Assembly (NCBI RefSeq): GCF_003026495.1 | Contig: NZ_PYMA01000007.1 | Location: 62,001-126,000, forward strand | Reading direction: 5' to 3' | Source of the DNA: Photobacterium sanctipauli | GTDB taxonomy: Bacteria; Pseudomonadota; Gammaproteobacteria; Enterobacterales; Vibrionaceae | DNA: 64,000 bases | Shown here: piece after piece, positions 48,024 to 56,380 of the stretch | How positions within the stretch are numbered: the stretch's first letter is position 1 | How the letters are laid out: every line of letters begins with the position of its first letter | Notes under the pieces: model-generated | Databases searched by the model: none | Told to the model about the DNA's origin: nothing | Seen by the model: only the letters and a program-made list of their open reading frames with translations | Program-made: the position numbers and the translations under genes

Positions 48024-48051
48024 AAAAAAACCGGCCTAGGCCGGTTTTTTT
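48024..48051 (-). terminator. Terminator after pfkA
   Basis: ACCGGCCTAGGCCGGT dyad flanked by runs of A and T; on the minus strand it is followed by eight T residues, 15 bases past the pfkA stop. Confidence 0.88.
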
Positions 48052-48065
48052 GCTAACAAGGCTGA

Positions 48066-49028
48066 TTAGAACAGCTTGTCTGCCAGCGCGTACAGATCTT
48101 TGCGAACTGGGCGCTTCATGTTTTCGATAGCATCGATGATGTCGTGGTGAACCATCTTCTCGTTCTGGATACCCACGCAACGACCGCCGTGACCTTCCAT
48201 AAGAAGCTCAACCGAGTATGCACCCATGCGAGACGCCAGGATACGGTCGAATGCCGTTGGCTGACCACCACGCTGGATGTGGCCAAGCACAGTGGCACGT
48301 GTTTCGCGGCCAGTTTCATCTTCGATGTACTTCGCCAGCTCGTTCGCGTCGGTCATTAGCTCGGTTAGGGCAATGATCGCGTGCTTCTTACCTTTGTAGA
48401 TCCCTTCTTTGATCTTCGCCAGTAGCTCTTCTTTGTTCAAGCCAGTCTCTGGTGTGATGATGTACTCACAACCACCTGCAATCGCTGACATCAGTGTTAG
48501 ATCGCCACAGTGGCGGCCCATCACTTCAACGATAGAAATACGCTGGTGCGAAGAAGACGTGTCACGTAGACGGTCAATCGCGTCGATAACCGTGTTCAGT
48601 GCCGTTAGGTAACCAATGGTGTAATCAGTACCCGCAACGTCGTTGTCGATTGTGCCTGGCAGACCGATACATGGGTAGCCCATCTCAGTCAGCTTCTTCG
48701 CACCCATGTACGAACCATCACCACCGATAACAACCAATGCGTCAATGCCGTGGATCTTCAGGTTTTCAATCGCCTGAGCACGTACTTTCTCATCTTTGAA
48801 TTCAGGAAAACGTGCAGAACCCAAGAACGTACCGCCCTTGTTGATCACGTCTGATACGCTTGAGCGCGTCAGTTTTTCGATACGGTTCTGGTGCAGGCCC
48901 TGATAGCCGTCGTAAACACCGTATACTTCCAGGCCTTCAGACAATGCTGCACGAACAACACCGCGAACTGCCGCGTTCATACCAGGTGCGTCACCACCAC
49001 TGGTCAATACACCAATCTTCTTAATCAT
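48066..49028 (-). CDS. pfkA: 6-phosphofructokinase, ATP-dependent
   Basis: 320 residues, the PfkA length. [18 protein letters not shown] at the N-terminus binds [15 protein letters not shown] and the catalytic [15 protein letters not shown] motif (Asp base) follow, and [13 protein letters not shown] near residue 240 binds substrate. It commits fructose-6-phosphate to glycolysis. Its convergent neighbour is tpiA. Its 5' region shares short motifs with that of gpmM. Confidence 0.98.
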   Translation of the reverse strand: MIKKIGVLTSGGDAPGMNAAVRGVVRAALSEGLEVYGVYDGYQGLHQNRIEKLTRSSVSDVINKGGTFLGSARFPEFKDEKVRAQAIENLKIHGIDALVVIGGDGSYMGAKKLTEMGYPCIGLPGTIDNDVAGTDYTIGYLTALNTVIDAIDRLRDTSSSHQRISIVEVMGRHCGDLTLMSAIAGGCEYIITPETGLNKEELLAKIKEGIYKGKKHAIIALTELMTDANELAKYIEDETGRETRATVLGHIQRGGQPTAFDRILASRMGAYSVELLMEGHGGRCVGIQNEKMVHHDIIDAIENMKRPVRKDLYALADKLF

Positions 49029-49537
49029 GGTTACCCTCTGACTTTGGGAAATGAAAATTCAAATCCGGCACGAGTTGCCAAGGTTCCCCCTCTCGGCATC
49101 ACAAACTGTGAAAAGTTTATGCTCGTGTAAACTGTAACTTTCCTACTAATGTAGGAGTATTACAATTTTGATAAAAAATTTTGTTGATTCATATCACGAT
49201 AGCCTCCGACTTCTCTCACACACCGCTTAGATGCGTGGGGAGGCCCGTTGATCACAACGAAACAGTGAATGCTCTGATTGATAAACCACTTGGGTAAGAC
49301 ACACGGGTTTGCCCATCATCTACCACAAGTATACAACCTGAGATCAGAGCCACCAGTTGTGCGCTGGGAGGGGTGATAACCGCTGGTGATTGTGCATTCA
49401 TCCATGATAATCACACCTGATAAAACAGCACAGGCTGGTCAATACCCCGCAGTATAGCTGTTTTACAACGAAAATTAATAACAAAAAAAATGCAAAGCCA
49501 TGAATTTTTGTAAACGCTTAACACCACTTTATCGAAA
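49029..49537. other. pfkA-cpxP intergenic region
   Basis: About 510 bases with no convincing gene. The pfkA promoter and leader lie at the left end, with a HexR-like palindrome at 49150-49164. ACAGTTTGTGA on the minus strand (49099-49109) and GTAAACTGTA (49127-49136) recur before gpmM. The middle (49190-49480) is not AT-rich, yet codes for nothing recognisable; a regulatory RNA cannot be excluded. Confidence 0.5.
49150..49164. promoter_or_regulatory. HexR-like palindrome upstream of pfkA
   Basis: TGTAGGAGTATTACA has the TGTA/TACA ends of the HexR motif and matches 10 of 15 consensus positions. It lies 122-136 bases before the pfkA start codon. Confidence 0.4.
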
Positions 49538-49565
49538 AAAACCGCCACAATCGTGGCGGTTTTTA
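49538..49565 (-). terminator. Terminator after cpxP
   Basis: AAAACCGCCAC and GTGGCGGTTTT form an 11-base-pair stem around AATC; on the minus strand a long T-run follows. Confidence 0.9.
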
Positions 49566-49593
49566 ACCTTGTTAGGCAACAGAGGTTACCCGC

Positions 49594-50085
49594 TTAGTTC
49601 GCGCGGCGTTCTTCCATGCGGCTCTGGCACTTCTCGGCACGCTCTGCCTGCAGCTCCTGGTACTTGGTTTTCTGCTCAGGCGTTAGGATATTCATCATTT
49701 CGTGGCGCTTTTCCATCATCGCAACGCGGCGTTCCACCTGCTGCTCACTCATTTGCTCAGCCAAGGCGCGAACCGCTGCCTCGTCGAAGTCTTCTGCTAG
49801 CATCAGGGCTTGCATCTGCTGGTGCTGCGCTTGCATCGCGGCATGCTTGTCAGCCATATCGCCGCGCATCTCATCACGGTTAGCCTGGCGCAGCTCCTTC
49901 ATCTGCTCTTTCTGCTCCGCAGTTAAATCAAGCTGGCGGAAGATTTTGTGGCCGTCTTTCATTCCACACTGGTGATGCCCTTTACCACCATGGTGCTTGC
50001 CGCCACCATAAGCCAACGCTGAAGCCGAACCAAGGGCAAGAGGAAGGGCGATGGCTACTGCTAGGGTCTTCTTAAATGTTGTCAT
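49594..50085 (-). CDS. cpxP: CpxP/Spy-family periplasmic protein
   Basis: 163 residues from MTTFKKTLAVAIALPL (ATG at 50085, GGAGA upstream). Signal peptide ends near ALAYG. A His/Gly/Lys-rich segment GGGKHHGGKGHHQCG follows, possibly metal-binding, then a helical domain with two LTxxQ motifs, LTAEQKEQ and LTPEQKTK, the hallmark of CpxP/Spy. CpxP dampens CpxA and acts as a chaperone adaptor. It is divergent from cpxRA with a CpxR box between, as in E. coli. Confidence 0.92.
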   Translation of the reverse strand: MTTFKKTLAVAIALPLALGSASALAYGGGKHHGGKGHHQCGMKDGHKIFRQLDLTAEQKEQMKELRQANRDEMRGDMADKHAAMQAQHQQMQALMLAEDFDEAAVRALAEQMSEQQVERRVAMMEKRHEMMNILTPEQKTKYQELQAERAEKCQSRMEERRAN

Positions 50086-50176
50086 GGTATTCGTCTCCAA
50101 TGTTTCACTTATTTGTATGGGGAAGTGCTGGTTCGCATTCCGTCATCGGGTATGGATATAGAATACGCCTTGCAAG

Positions 50177-50212
50177 GTAAAGCGCTGTCTGGATAACGTA
50201 AAATTGCGTAAA
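50177..50212. promoter_or_regulatory. CpxR box between cpxP and cpxRA
   Basis: GTAAA-N5-GTAAA at 50198-50212 is a perfect match to the established CpxR consensus. Another GTAAA half-site lies 21 bases upstream (50177-50181). It can control divergent cpxP and cpxRA. Confidence 0.88.
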
Positions 50213-50291
50213 GCCAGATGGCTTTTACTTGGCTCCCTGTTTGACTTTAGGGATACTTAAATCACCCGCTCTATGAATAAAGGTAACAGCC

Positions 50292-50984
50292 ATGGCGAAG
50301 ATCCTGCTAGTTGATGACGATACTGAACTGACTTCATTGCTCACCGATATCCTCGAAATGGAAGGGTTTGACGTAGTCGAAGCCAATAATGGCGAGCAAG
50401 GCTTGGCGCAGGTCAACGACAGCGTTGATCTGATCTTGCTTGATGTCATGATGCCGGTCATGAACGGCACCGAAATGCTACGCCGCCTACGGGAGAAACA
50501 TGCCACACCGGTACTGATGTTGACCGCCAAGGGGGAAGAGATCGACCGTGTGCTCGGGCTTGAGCTGGGTGCCGACGACTACCTGCCAAAACCCTTTAGC
50601 GACCGTGAACTACTGGCCAGAATGCGTGCCATTTTACGCCGCACCCAATCATCAGGCCCAACGACGAAATCCGGCCAAGATGATCTCACCTACCAGGGGA
50701 TCACCATATACCCAGGCCGCCAGGAAGTGCTCTGCAAAGGAGAGCCTATCGACATGACGGGCACCGAACTAGCACTGCTTAGCTACTTTATCCAAAACCC
50801 CGGCAAAATCATCGCCAAGGACGAGCTTAGCCTAGAAGTACTCGGCAAGCGCCTCGCCCCGTTTGATCGCGCCATCGACATGCACGTCTCTAACCTGCGC
50901 AAAAAGCTGCCCGCGCGCGAAGACGGCAAGGCATGGATCAAAACCTTGCGTGGCAAGGGCTACCTACTGGTCGAGGATGCCTAA
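50292..50984 (+). CDS. cpxR: Envelope-stress response regulator CpxR
   Basis: 230 residues. Receiver domain with acidic pair DDD at 8-10 and phospho-acceptor Asp51 in LILLDVMMP, then an OmpR-type winged helix (about 130-228) with GTELALLSYFIQNPG and LRKKLP...IKTLRGKGY. It activates envelope-protein quality-control genes. The TAA stop overlaps the cpxA ATG by one base. A perfect CpxR box upstream suggests autoregulation. Confidence 0.96.
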   Translation: MAKILLVDDDTELTSLLTDILEMEGFDVVEANNGEQGLAQVNDSVDLILLDVMMPVMNGTEMLRRLREKHATPVLMLTAKGEEIDRVLGLELGADDYLPKPFSDRELLARMRAILRRTQSSGPTTKSGQDDLTYQGITIYPGRQEVLCKGEPIDMTGTELALLSYFIQNPGKIIAKDELSLEVLGKRLAPFDRAIDMHVSNLRKKLPAREDGKAWIKTLRGKGYLLVEDA

Positions 50985-52354
50985 TGCGATTGCCTCGCTT
51001 TTCCAGCCTCTATAGCCGTATCTTTGCGGTTTTCTGGTTAACACTGCTTATTGTGGTGCTAACCCTATTGCTATTGCCCAACCTGGATCCGCGGGCGCAG
51101 CACACCATTCCCGAACCGCAGCTTAAGCGGTTTGAGGCATCGGCGCAGAGTATCTCGCAGCAAATTTCACGCAGTTACGGCTCGCTGGAGAAAAAGCTCA
51201 AGCGCTTTACCAACAAGGATCGCCATAAGCGGTTCCAGCTTTATTTCACCACCCTCGAGGGCGATATCATCACCCCGCGGGGGCACAACAAAGCCCTGCG
51301 CAATTTCATCACCATGGCAGATAGCCCTGACGATCCCAAGCAGAAGCTTTACGGTCGCTGGATGATGGCCGGGCCATTTGCCGTCGAGCACGAAAACACC
51401 CAGGTACTGATGTATGTCGGCCGGCTATGGCGCGAGCCCCCGCCGTTCTTCATCCAAATTCTCGACAAGCCATTCCAGCTGCTATTGGTCACCATGCTGG
51501 TCAGCACCCCGCTGCTGTTATGGTTGGCTTGGGCCATCACCATTCCTGCCCGCCGCTTGCAACAGGCATCCGAGCGTGTTGCCAAGGGGCAATTTGAGGC
51601 GGATCCTAAGCTCGAGTCCGGCCCGCGCGAGTTCAAGCAAGCCGGTGCCAGCTTCAACCAAATGGTCGGGGCAATTAACCAAATGATTGGCGGCCAGCAG
51701 CGGCTGCTCTCGGATATTTCCCACGAGCTTCGCTCACCACTCACCCGCTTGCGCATGGCAACCGCCCTTGCCCAGCGCAAGCAAGGCGATAGCAAGGAGC
51801 TCGACCGCATCGACACCGAAGCTGAGCGGTTGGAAAAAATGATTGGTGAACTGCTGGAGCTTTCGAGAATGCAGGTGAACAGCCATGAACACCGCGAGCT
51901 CGCCGATGCCAATACCCTATGGTACGACATGCTGGAAGACGCCCGCTTCGAAGCCGAGCAAAGGGGCAAGAGCATGAGCTACACACCGTTGCAAGACTGG
52001 CCGATCCGCGGCAACCCCAATTTGCTGATCAGTGCATTGGAGAACGTGATCCGCAATGCCATCAAGTATGGCGACGACACCATCGCGGTCCAGTTCCACC
52101 AAGATCAAGAGGACGGGGAGTGGCTGGAAATATCGGTGGAAGACAATGGCGAAGGGGTACCAGACGGTGAGCTCGAGGACATCTTCCGCCCATTCTACCG
52201 GGTATCAACGGCGCGGGACCGAAGCAGCGGCGGCACCGGCCTAGGCTTGGCCATCACCGAAAGTGCCATCCGCCAGCATAGCGGTACTATCAAGGCGAGC
52301 CGCAGTTCGCTTGGCGGCTTGCAAATTACCATTCGCCTACCGCTGGCCCGCTAA
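50984..52354 (+). CDS. cpxA: Envelope-stress sensor histidine kinase CpxA
   Basis: 456 residues starting MRLPRFSSLYSRIFAVFW at 50984; its start overlaps the cpxR stop. Two membrane helices at about 10-30 and 165-187 bracket a periplasmic sensor domain. HAMP, then the H-box ISHELRSPLTRLR with the phosphorylated His, and ATPase N, G1 and G2 boxes (NVIRNAIKYG, VEDNGEGVP, GGTGLGLAI). It senses misfolded envelope proteins and phosphorylates CpxR. A terminator follows. Confidence 0.96.
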   Translation: MRLPRFSSLYSRIFAVFWLTLLIVVLTLLLLPNLDPRAQHTIPEPQLKRFEASAQSISQQISRSYGSLEKKLKRFTNKDRHKRFQLYFTTLEGDIITPRGHNKALRNFITMADSPDDPKQKLYGRWMMAGPFAVEHENTQVLMYVGRLWREPPPFFIQILDKPFQLLLVTMLVSTPLLLWLAWAITIPARRLQQASERVAKGQFEADPKLESGPREFKQAGASFNQMVGAINQMIGGQQRLLSDISHELRSPLTRLRMATALAQRKQGDSKELDRIDTEAERLEKMIGELLELSRMQVNSHEHRELADANTLWYDMLEDARFEAEQRGKSMSYTPLQDWPIRGNPNLLISALENVIRNAIKYGDDTIAVQFHQDQEDGEWLEISVEDNGEGVPDGELEDIFRPFYRVSTARDRSSGGTGLGLAITESAIRQHSGTIKASRSSLGGLQITIRLPLAR

Positions 52355-52375
52355 ACAGGTCGCCTCACCCCACCC

Positions 52376-52406
52376 AAACGGTGAGCCAGTCGGTTCACCG
52401 TTTTTT
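52376..52406 (+). terminator. Rho-independent terminator after cpxA
   Basis: AACGGTGA pairs with TCACCGTT, extended by an inner G-T and two C-G pairs, followed by T residues. Confidence 0.87.
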
Positions 52407-52472
52407 CATGGCCAATTTTGGTTACAATGGCGGTCATAGACTTTTAACCGCCCAACCCAATAGCGAGCGACC

Positions 52473-52937
52473 ATGTTTGATATCGCCCTTTACGAGCCGG
52501 AAATCGCCCCGAATACCGGCAACATTATCCGCCTGTGTGCCAACTGTGGTGCCAACCTGCACTTAATTGAACCGCTCGGGTTTGATTTGGAAGAAAAGAA
52601 ATTGCGCCGCGCAGGTTTGGACTACCACGATCTTGCCCATGTCCATCGCCACAAAGACTTTGCCGCTTTCATGGCGCACATTGGCGATCGCCGGTTGTTT
52701 GCCTGCACCACCAAAACAACCAACTACCACACCAATGCCCAGTTCCAGGAAGGCGACGTGCTGCTATTCGGCCCGGAGACCCGCGGCCTGCCGGCCGATC
52801 TTATTGATAGCCTGCCACTAGAGCAACGCCTGCGCATTCCTATGCACCCCGACAGCCGCAGCCTGAACCTCTCCAATGCTGCCGCTATCATTGGTTACGA
52901 GGCCTGGCGCCAGTTTGGCTTCAAGGGTGCGGTATAG
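52473..52937 (+). CDS. trmL: tRNA (cytidine/uridine-34-2'-O)-methyltransferase TrmL
   Basis: 154 residues. SPOUT-class methyltransferase with the trefoil-knot motifs [30 protein letters not shown] and [18 protein letters not shown]. It methylates the 2'-O of the wobble nucleotide in leucine tRNAs. Its genomic place between cpxA and cysE matches E. coli and Vibrio. It is convergent with cysE, only 3 bases apart. Confidence 0.95.
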   Translation: MFDIALYEPEIAPNTGNIIRLCANCGANLHLIEPLGFDLEEKKLRRAGLDYHDLAHVHRHKDFAAFMAHIGDRRLFACTTKTTNYHTNAQFQEGDVLLFGPETRGLPADLIDSLPLEQRLRIPMHPDSRSLNLSNAAAIIGYEAWRQFGFKGAV

Positions 52938-52940
52938 GGC

Positions 52941-53762
52941 TTAAATGCCATCGCCGGCAATGAAGGTTTGGCTGGTACCGTTAAAGCACTGATCCATATC
53001 CATTGCGGGTTTTTCGGTGCTAGGCCGGCCTACAACTTTGGCCGGTACGCCAGCCACCGTGGTATGCGGCGGTACCGCATTGAGCACCACCGAGCATGAG
53101 CCAATCTTGGCCCCTTCGCCAACCTCGATATTGCCGAGCACCTTGGCGCCCGCACCAATCATGACCCCTTCGCGGATCTTAGGGTGACGGTCGCCGCCTT
53201 CCTTACCGGTACCACCCAAGGTGACATCCTGCAAGATAGAAACGTCGTTTTCGATAACCGCCGTTTCACCGATCACGATACCGGTGGCATGGTCAAACAT
53301 GATCCCCTGCCCGATTTTGGCAGCCGGGTGGACATCGACCTGGCAGGCAACGGAAATTTGGTTCTGAAGATAGACCGCCAGCGCAACCCGGTTCTGCTTC
53401 CAAAGCCAGTTTGCCACCCGGTAGCCCTGCAGGGCGTGGAACCCCTTGAGATAAAGCAGTGGGATCGAGAACATCTCAACGGCGGGATCTCGCTCAACCA
53501 CGGCACGGATATCACACGCGGCGGATTCGGTGATATAGCAATCGGCATCAAATGCTTCTTCCACGACCTCCCTCACCGCCATGGCCGGCATTGAAGGGGT
53601 GGCTAGCTTGTTGGCCAGAATGTAGCTCAGCGCCGCCGCCAAATTGTCATGCTTGATAATGGTCGCATGATAAAAACTGGCCAGCATCGGCTCTTGCTCT
53701 GATTGCTGTCGTGCTTCCTGCTTGATCGCCTGCCAAACAGCGTCTTGTTGACATTCCCTCAC
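52941..53762 (-). CDS. cysE: Serine O-acetyltransferase
   Basis: 273 residues from a GTG at 53762 with GAGG 5 bases upstream; this equals E. coli CysE in length, so the longer frame to 53861, which crosses a terminator hairpin, is rejected. N-terminal helical domain with EPMLASFYHATIIKHD, then a left-handed beta-helix of hexapeptide repeats with DHATGIVIGETAVI and GGTGKEGGDRHPKI, and a C-terminal tail ending in DGI that binds O-acetylserine sulfhydrylase. It makes O-acetylserine for cysteine synthesis. Confidence 0.95.
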   Translation of the reverse strand: MRECQQDAVWQAIKQEARQQSEQEPMLASFYHATIIKHDNLAAALSYILANKLATPSMPAMAVREVVEEAFDADCYITESAACDIRAVVERDPAVEMFSIPLLYLKGFHALQGYRVANWLWKQNRVALAVYLQNQISVACQVDVHPAAKIGQGIMFDHATGIVIGETAVIENDVSILQDVTLGGTGKEGGDRHPKIREGVMIGAGAKVLGNIEVGEGAKIGSCSVVLNAVPPHTTVAGVPAKVVGRPSTEKPAMDMDQCFNGTSQTFIAGDGI

Positions 53763-53810
53763 ATCATCCTCGATCTTGTGTTTGCTTTGTTTTAACTTTA
53801 ACGCGCCCTG

Positions 53811-53846
53811 AAAAAAAAACAACGCAGGCATCAAGGCCTGCGTTGC
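53811..53846 (-). terminator. Terminator between gpsA and cysE
   Basis: On the minus strand AACGCAGGC and GCCTGCGTT form a 9-base-pair stem followed by nine T residues. It ends the secB-gpsA transcript, so cysE probably depends on readthrough or its own promoter. Confidence 0.88.
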
Positions 53847-53890
53847 GATAATAATACCCAATAGAACCTGCTATTCAGGCTCCCAGGGCA

Positions 53891-54907
53891 TTACTCGTCT
53901 TTTTTCTCGCGAGCCAGCAGATCCTTGGCTGCTTCACGGGCATCTTTGCCTTGGTAAAGCACCTGGTAGATTTGCTCGGTGATCGGCATTTCCACACCGA
54001 TACGCTGTGATAGAACCCAGACTTCCTTGGTATTGCGGTAGCCTTCGACCACCTGGCCGATTTCCTCTTGCGCGCTATCGACATCCTTGCCTTGGCCCAA
54101 GGCCAAGCCAAAACGACGGTTGCGCGATTGGTTGTCGGTACAGGTGAGTACAAGATCACCCAGTCCCGCCATCCCCATGAAGGTTTCCGGCTGCGCCCCA
54201 AGCGCTGCACCCAAGCGCGACATTTCTGCCAGGCCGCGGGTGATCAATGCGGTACGAGCGTTGGCACCAAAGCCAATGCCGTCAGACATCCCGGCACCGA
54301 TAGCAATCACGTTCTTCACCGCACCGCCAAGCTGCATACCGATAAAATCGCTGTTGCTGTAAACGCGGAACGTCTTGCTACAGTGAATTTTCTCTTGCAG
54401 ATCACCGACAAACTCGTCGTCGGGCGACGAGACGGCAATCGCGGTAGGCATTCCTGCCGCCAGCTCTTTGGCAAAGGTAGGACCGGAAAGCACAGCCAAT
54501 GGAATATCGTCCCCTAACGCTTCAACCGCCACTTCTTTTAGCAAGCGGCCAGTTTCGGGCTCCAGCCCCTTGGTGGCCCAGCAGATGCGCGAGTCTTCAC
54601 GCAAAAACGGCTTCATATTACCAAGGACCTCGCCAAATACATGGCTTGGTACAACGACCAACAGATCGCGGCAGGCTTGAACCGCCTCTTGCAAATCTGC
54701 CGAGACAATCAAGGTGTCGGGGAAAGGGACGCCGGGCAAGAACGCCTCGTTGGCACGGTCCATCTCAAGCTGGGCCATATGCTCAGGCTCATGTCCCCAC
54801 AGGATCACATTGGCCCCGTTGCGGGCAAGTGAGATCGCCAATGAGGTACCGTACGAGCCGGCCCCTAAGACAGTCATGCTAATGGCGTTATTGTTGCCTG
54901 GATTCAT
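53891..54907 (-). CDS. gpsA: Glycerol-3-phosphate dehydrogenase [NAD(P)+]
   Basis: 338 residues from [20 protein letters not shown] (ATG at 54907, GGTGA 7 bases before). The N-terminal dinucleotide motif [13 protein letters not shown], catalytic-lysine regions and [16 protein letters not shown], with [10 protein letters not shown] further on, are all present. It makes sn-glycerol-3-phosphate for phospholipids. It lies 15 bases after secB, the usual order secB-gpsA-cysE. Confidence 0.97.
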   Translation of the reverse strand: MNPGNNNAISMTVLGAGSYGTSLAISLARNGANVILWGHEPEHMAQLEMDRANEAFLPGVPFPDTLIVSADLQEAVQACRDLLVVVPSHVFGEVLGNMKPFLREDSRICWATKGLEPETGRLLKEVAVEALGDDIPLAVLSGPTFAKELAAGMPTAIAVSSPDDEFVGDLQEKIHCSKTFRVYSNSDFIGMQLGGAVKNVIAIGAGMSDGIGFGANARTALITRGLAEMSRLGAALGAQPETFMGMAGLGDLVLTCTDNQSRNRRFGLALGQGKDVDSAQEEIGQVVEGYRNTKEVWVLSQRIGVEMPITEQIYQVLYQGKDAREAAKDLLAREKKDE

Positions 54908-54922
54908 ATCGTTCACCAAAAA

Positions 54923-55399
54923 TTACGCTTCAGTGTTTTCTGTGTTAGCTTGCGCCTGCTGGTTCTGAAGGTAGTTCATGAACAATGCATCGAAGTTAAC
55001 TGGTGCAAGGTTCAGCTGAGGGAACGTACCCTTAACCACTAGGCTAGAAATCGTTTCACGTGCGTACGGGAACAGGATATTCGGGCAGAATGCACCCAGG
55101 CAGTGAGCAAGCTGAGGCGCTTCCATACCCGCAACAGAGAAGATACCGCCTTGCTGAACTTCACATAGGAATGCAGTTTCTTCTGCGTTCTTAACTGTTA
55201 CAGTCAGACGAAGGATAACTTCGAATACACCTTCGCCTAGCTCGCGGCTCTGGGTATCAAGGTCCAGTTTTACATCTGGGTTCCACTCTTTCTGGAACAT
55301 GTCTGGAGAGTTTGGCGCTTCGAAAGACACGTCTTTTAGGAAGATACGCTGGATTTGGAAGTTCTGCTGCTGTGCTTCGTTGTTTGCTGCTTCAGCCAT
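54923..55399 (-). CDS. secB: Protein-export chaperone SecB
   Basis: 158 residues. [17 protein letters not shown] near the N-terminus and [24 protein letters not shown] later are strongly conserved SecB segments. The tetramer keeps preproteins unfolded and hands them to SecA. The Gln/Asn-rich C-terminal tail is normal. It is followed by gpsA in the same transcript and preceded by the rhodanese gene 117 bases upstream. Confidence 0.97.
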   Translation of the reverse strand: MAEAANNEAQQQNFQIQRIFLKDVSFEAPNSPDMFQKEWNPDVKLDLDTQSRELGEGVFEVILRLTVTVKNAEETAFLCEVQQGGIFSVAGMEAPQLAHCLGAFCPNILFPYARETISSLVVKGTFPQLNLAPVNFDALFMNYLQNQQAQANTENTEA

Positions 55400-55516
55400 T
55401 TTAGAGTCCTTTTTTCTCTCATCTCACTCGCGTGAGCTTAATCAATATCGCAACCATGATAGTCATCACACGCTGCACAAATTCAGTTTGCCGGACGCGA
55501 TGCGCCCTTTAACAAA

Positions 55517-55966
55517 TTACTTCTTGCCTTTTGACGACTTGCTGCGAACAAGAGGTAGATTTGCCTCGTTCCAAGAAATCAAACCGTCTTTTAGCAGGCT
55601 AACGTTCTCAAAGCCCGCCTTGTTCAGTAGGTTGGCGCTCTCTGGAGCTGTCTGGCCTGTCTTGCATACTACGATGATTGGGGCACTCTTGTATTTTTCA
55701 AGCTCAGCAAAGTTCTGATCTTTAATTTGGCTTGGCAAAATGTGAAGTGCACCCGCAATATGGCCCTGGCGGTATTCGTCACGGCTACGGATATCAACAA
55801 AAATACCGTCTTCGCGGTTGATCATCCCTGTTGCTTCGTTAGGGGTCACAATTTTGTAGCCCGCCGTCTTCTGCTTAATGAACGACGAGATGATCGCCAC
55901 AACCAAACCGACCCATACAAGGGATAAAATTGGGTTACTTGTTACAAAATCGATGTATTGCTGCAT
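55517..55966 (-). CDS. Membrane-anchored rhodanese-like protein (YibN type)
   Basis: 149 residues. One N-terminal membrane helix (about 13-30) is followed by a rhodanese domain with DIRSRDEYRQGHIAGALH and the active-site Cys101 in VVCKTGQTAP. It probably transfers sulfur or handles persulfides at the membrane; the substrate is unknown. YibN upstream of secB is conserved in gammaproteobacteria, in E. coli with grxC between them; here grxC is absent from the interval. Confidence 0.9.
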   Translation of the reverse strand: MQQYIDFVTSNPILSLVWVGLVVAIISSFIKQKTAGYKIVTPNEATGMINREDGIFVDIRSRDEYRQGHIAGALHILPSQIKDQNFAELEKYKSAPIIVVCKTGQTAPESANLLNKAGFENVSLLKDGLISWNEANLPLVRSKSSKGKK

Positions 55967-56246
55967 GATTTTCGCTCTACTTTCCTAATATCAGCCTGCG
56001 GTAACCTAGGCCAAACTCCATCAAAATAAGGATCACGAGTATACCCACGCCAGTGTCGTTGTACAGCAGAGGAAAGGAATTACGCGCCTCGGCTCACTCG
56101 ATACAAATATCAACAGTATAAGCCTTGAGCGATCCTTGAGGGGCTATTGGCAATAAAATGTGCAAAAAACTGTGCTTCAGCCCGTTCTCTGAGATATATT
56201 CTTGTAGGAAGATAACAATCTATTTACAGCATTGTTTGATCTTGCC

Positions 56247-56271
56247 CTACAGTTTGTGACGTAAACTGTAG
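56247..56271. repeat. Perfect 9-base inverted repeat before gpmM
   Basis: CTACAGTTT (56247-56255) and AAACTGTAG (56263-56271) flank a 7-base spacer. Two of its segments, ACAGTTTGTGA and GTAAACTGTA, recur upstream of pfkA. It overlaps the HexR-like site by five bases. Confidence 0.75.
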
Positions 56272-56281
56272 TAAAATTACG
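56267..56281. promoter_or_regulatory. HexR-like palindrome upstream of gpmM
   Basis: TGTAGTAAAATTACG matches 12 of 15 positions of the HexR consensus TGTAATTAAATTACA, the best match in this window. It lies 100-114 bases before the gpmM start. Confidence 0.5.
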
Positions 56282-56292
56282 GGAAGCGAGTC

Positions 56293-56337
56293 CAATTACC
56301 TTAAATATTCCGCCGATGCTGATATTTAAGGTAATTG
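56293..56337. repeat. Perfect 16-base inverted repeat before gpmM
   Basis: CAATTACCTTAAATAT (56293-56308) and ATATTTAAGGTAATTG (56322-56337) are exact reverse complements with a 13-base spacer. It ends 43 bases before the gpmM ATG. No T-run follows, so it is not a normal terminator. Confidence 0.85.
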
Positions 56338-56380
56338 ATCTAAATTAAACTCAGATTACTAACTTTACGAGGGACAGCAT

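Larger units (their letters stand above)
55967..56380. other. Rhodanese-gpmM divergent intergenic region
   Basis: 414 AT-rich bases holding both promoters. Two perfect inverted repeats (56247-56271 and 56293-56337) and one HexR-like palindrome (56267-56281) precede gpmM. No gene is seen. Confidence 0.6.

Noticed and set aside
49500..49883. 127-codon plus-strand frame antisense to cpxP
   Set aside because: It lies mostly opposite cpxP and crosses the cpxP terminator; the composition is that of a shadow frame.
53763..53861. Longer CysE start
   Set aside because: The extension would translate through the gpsA terminator hairpin; the GTG at 53762 has a GAGG site and gives the family length.
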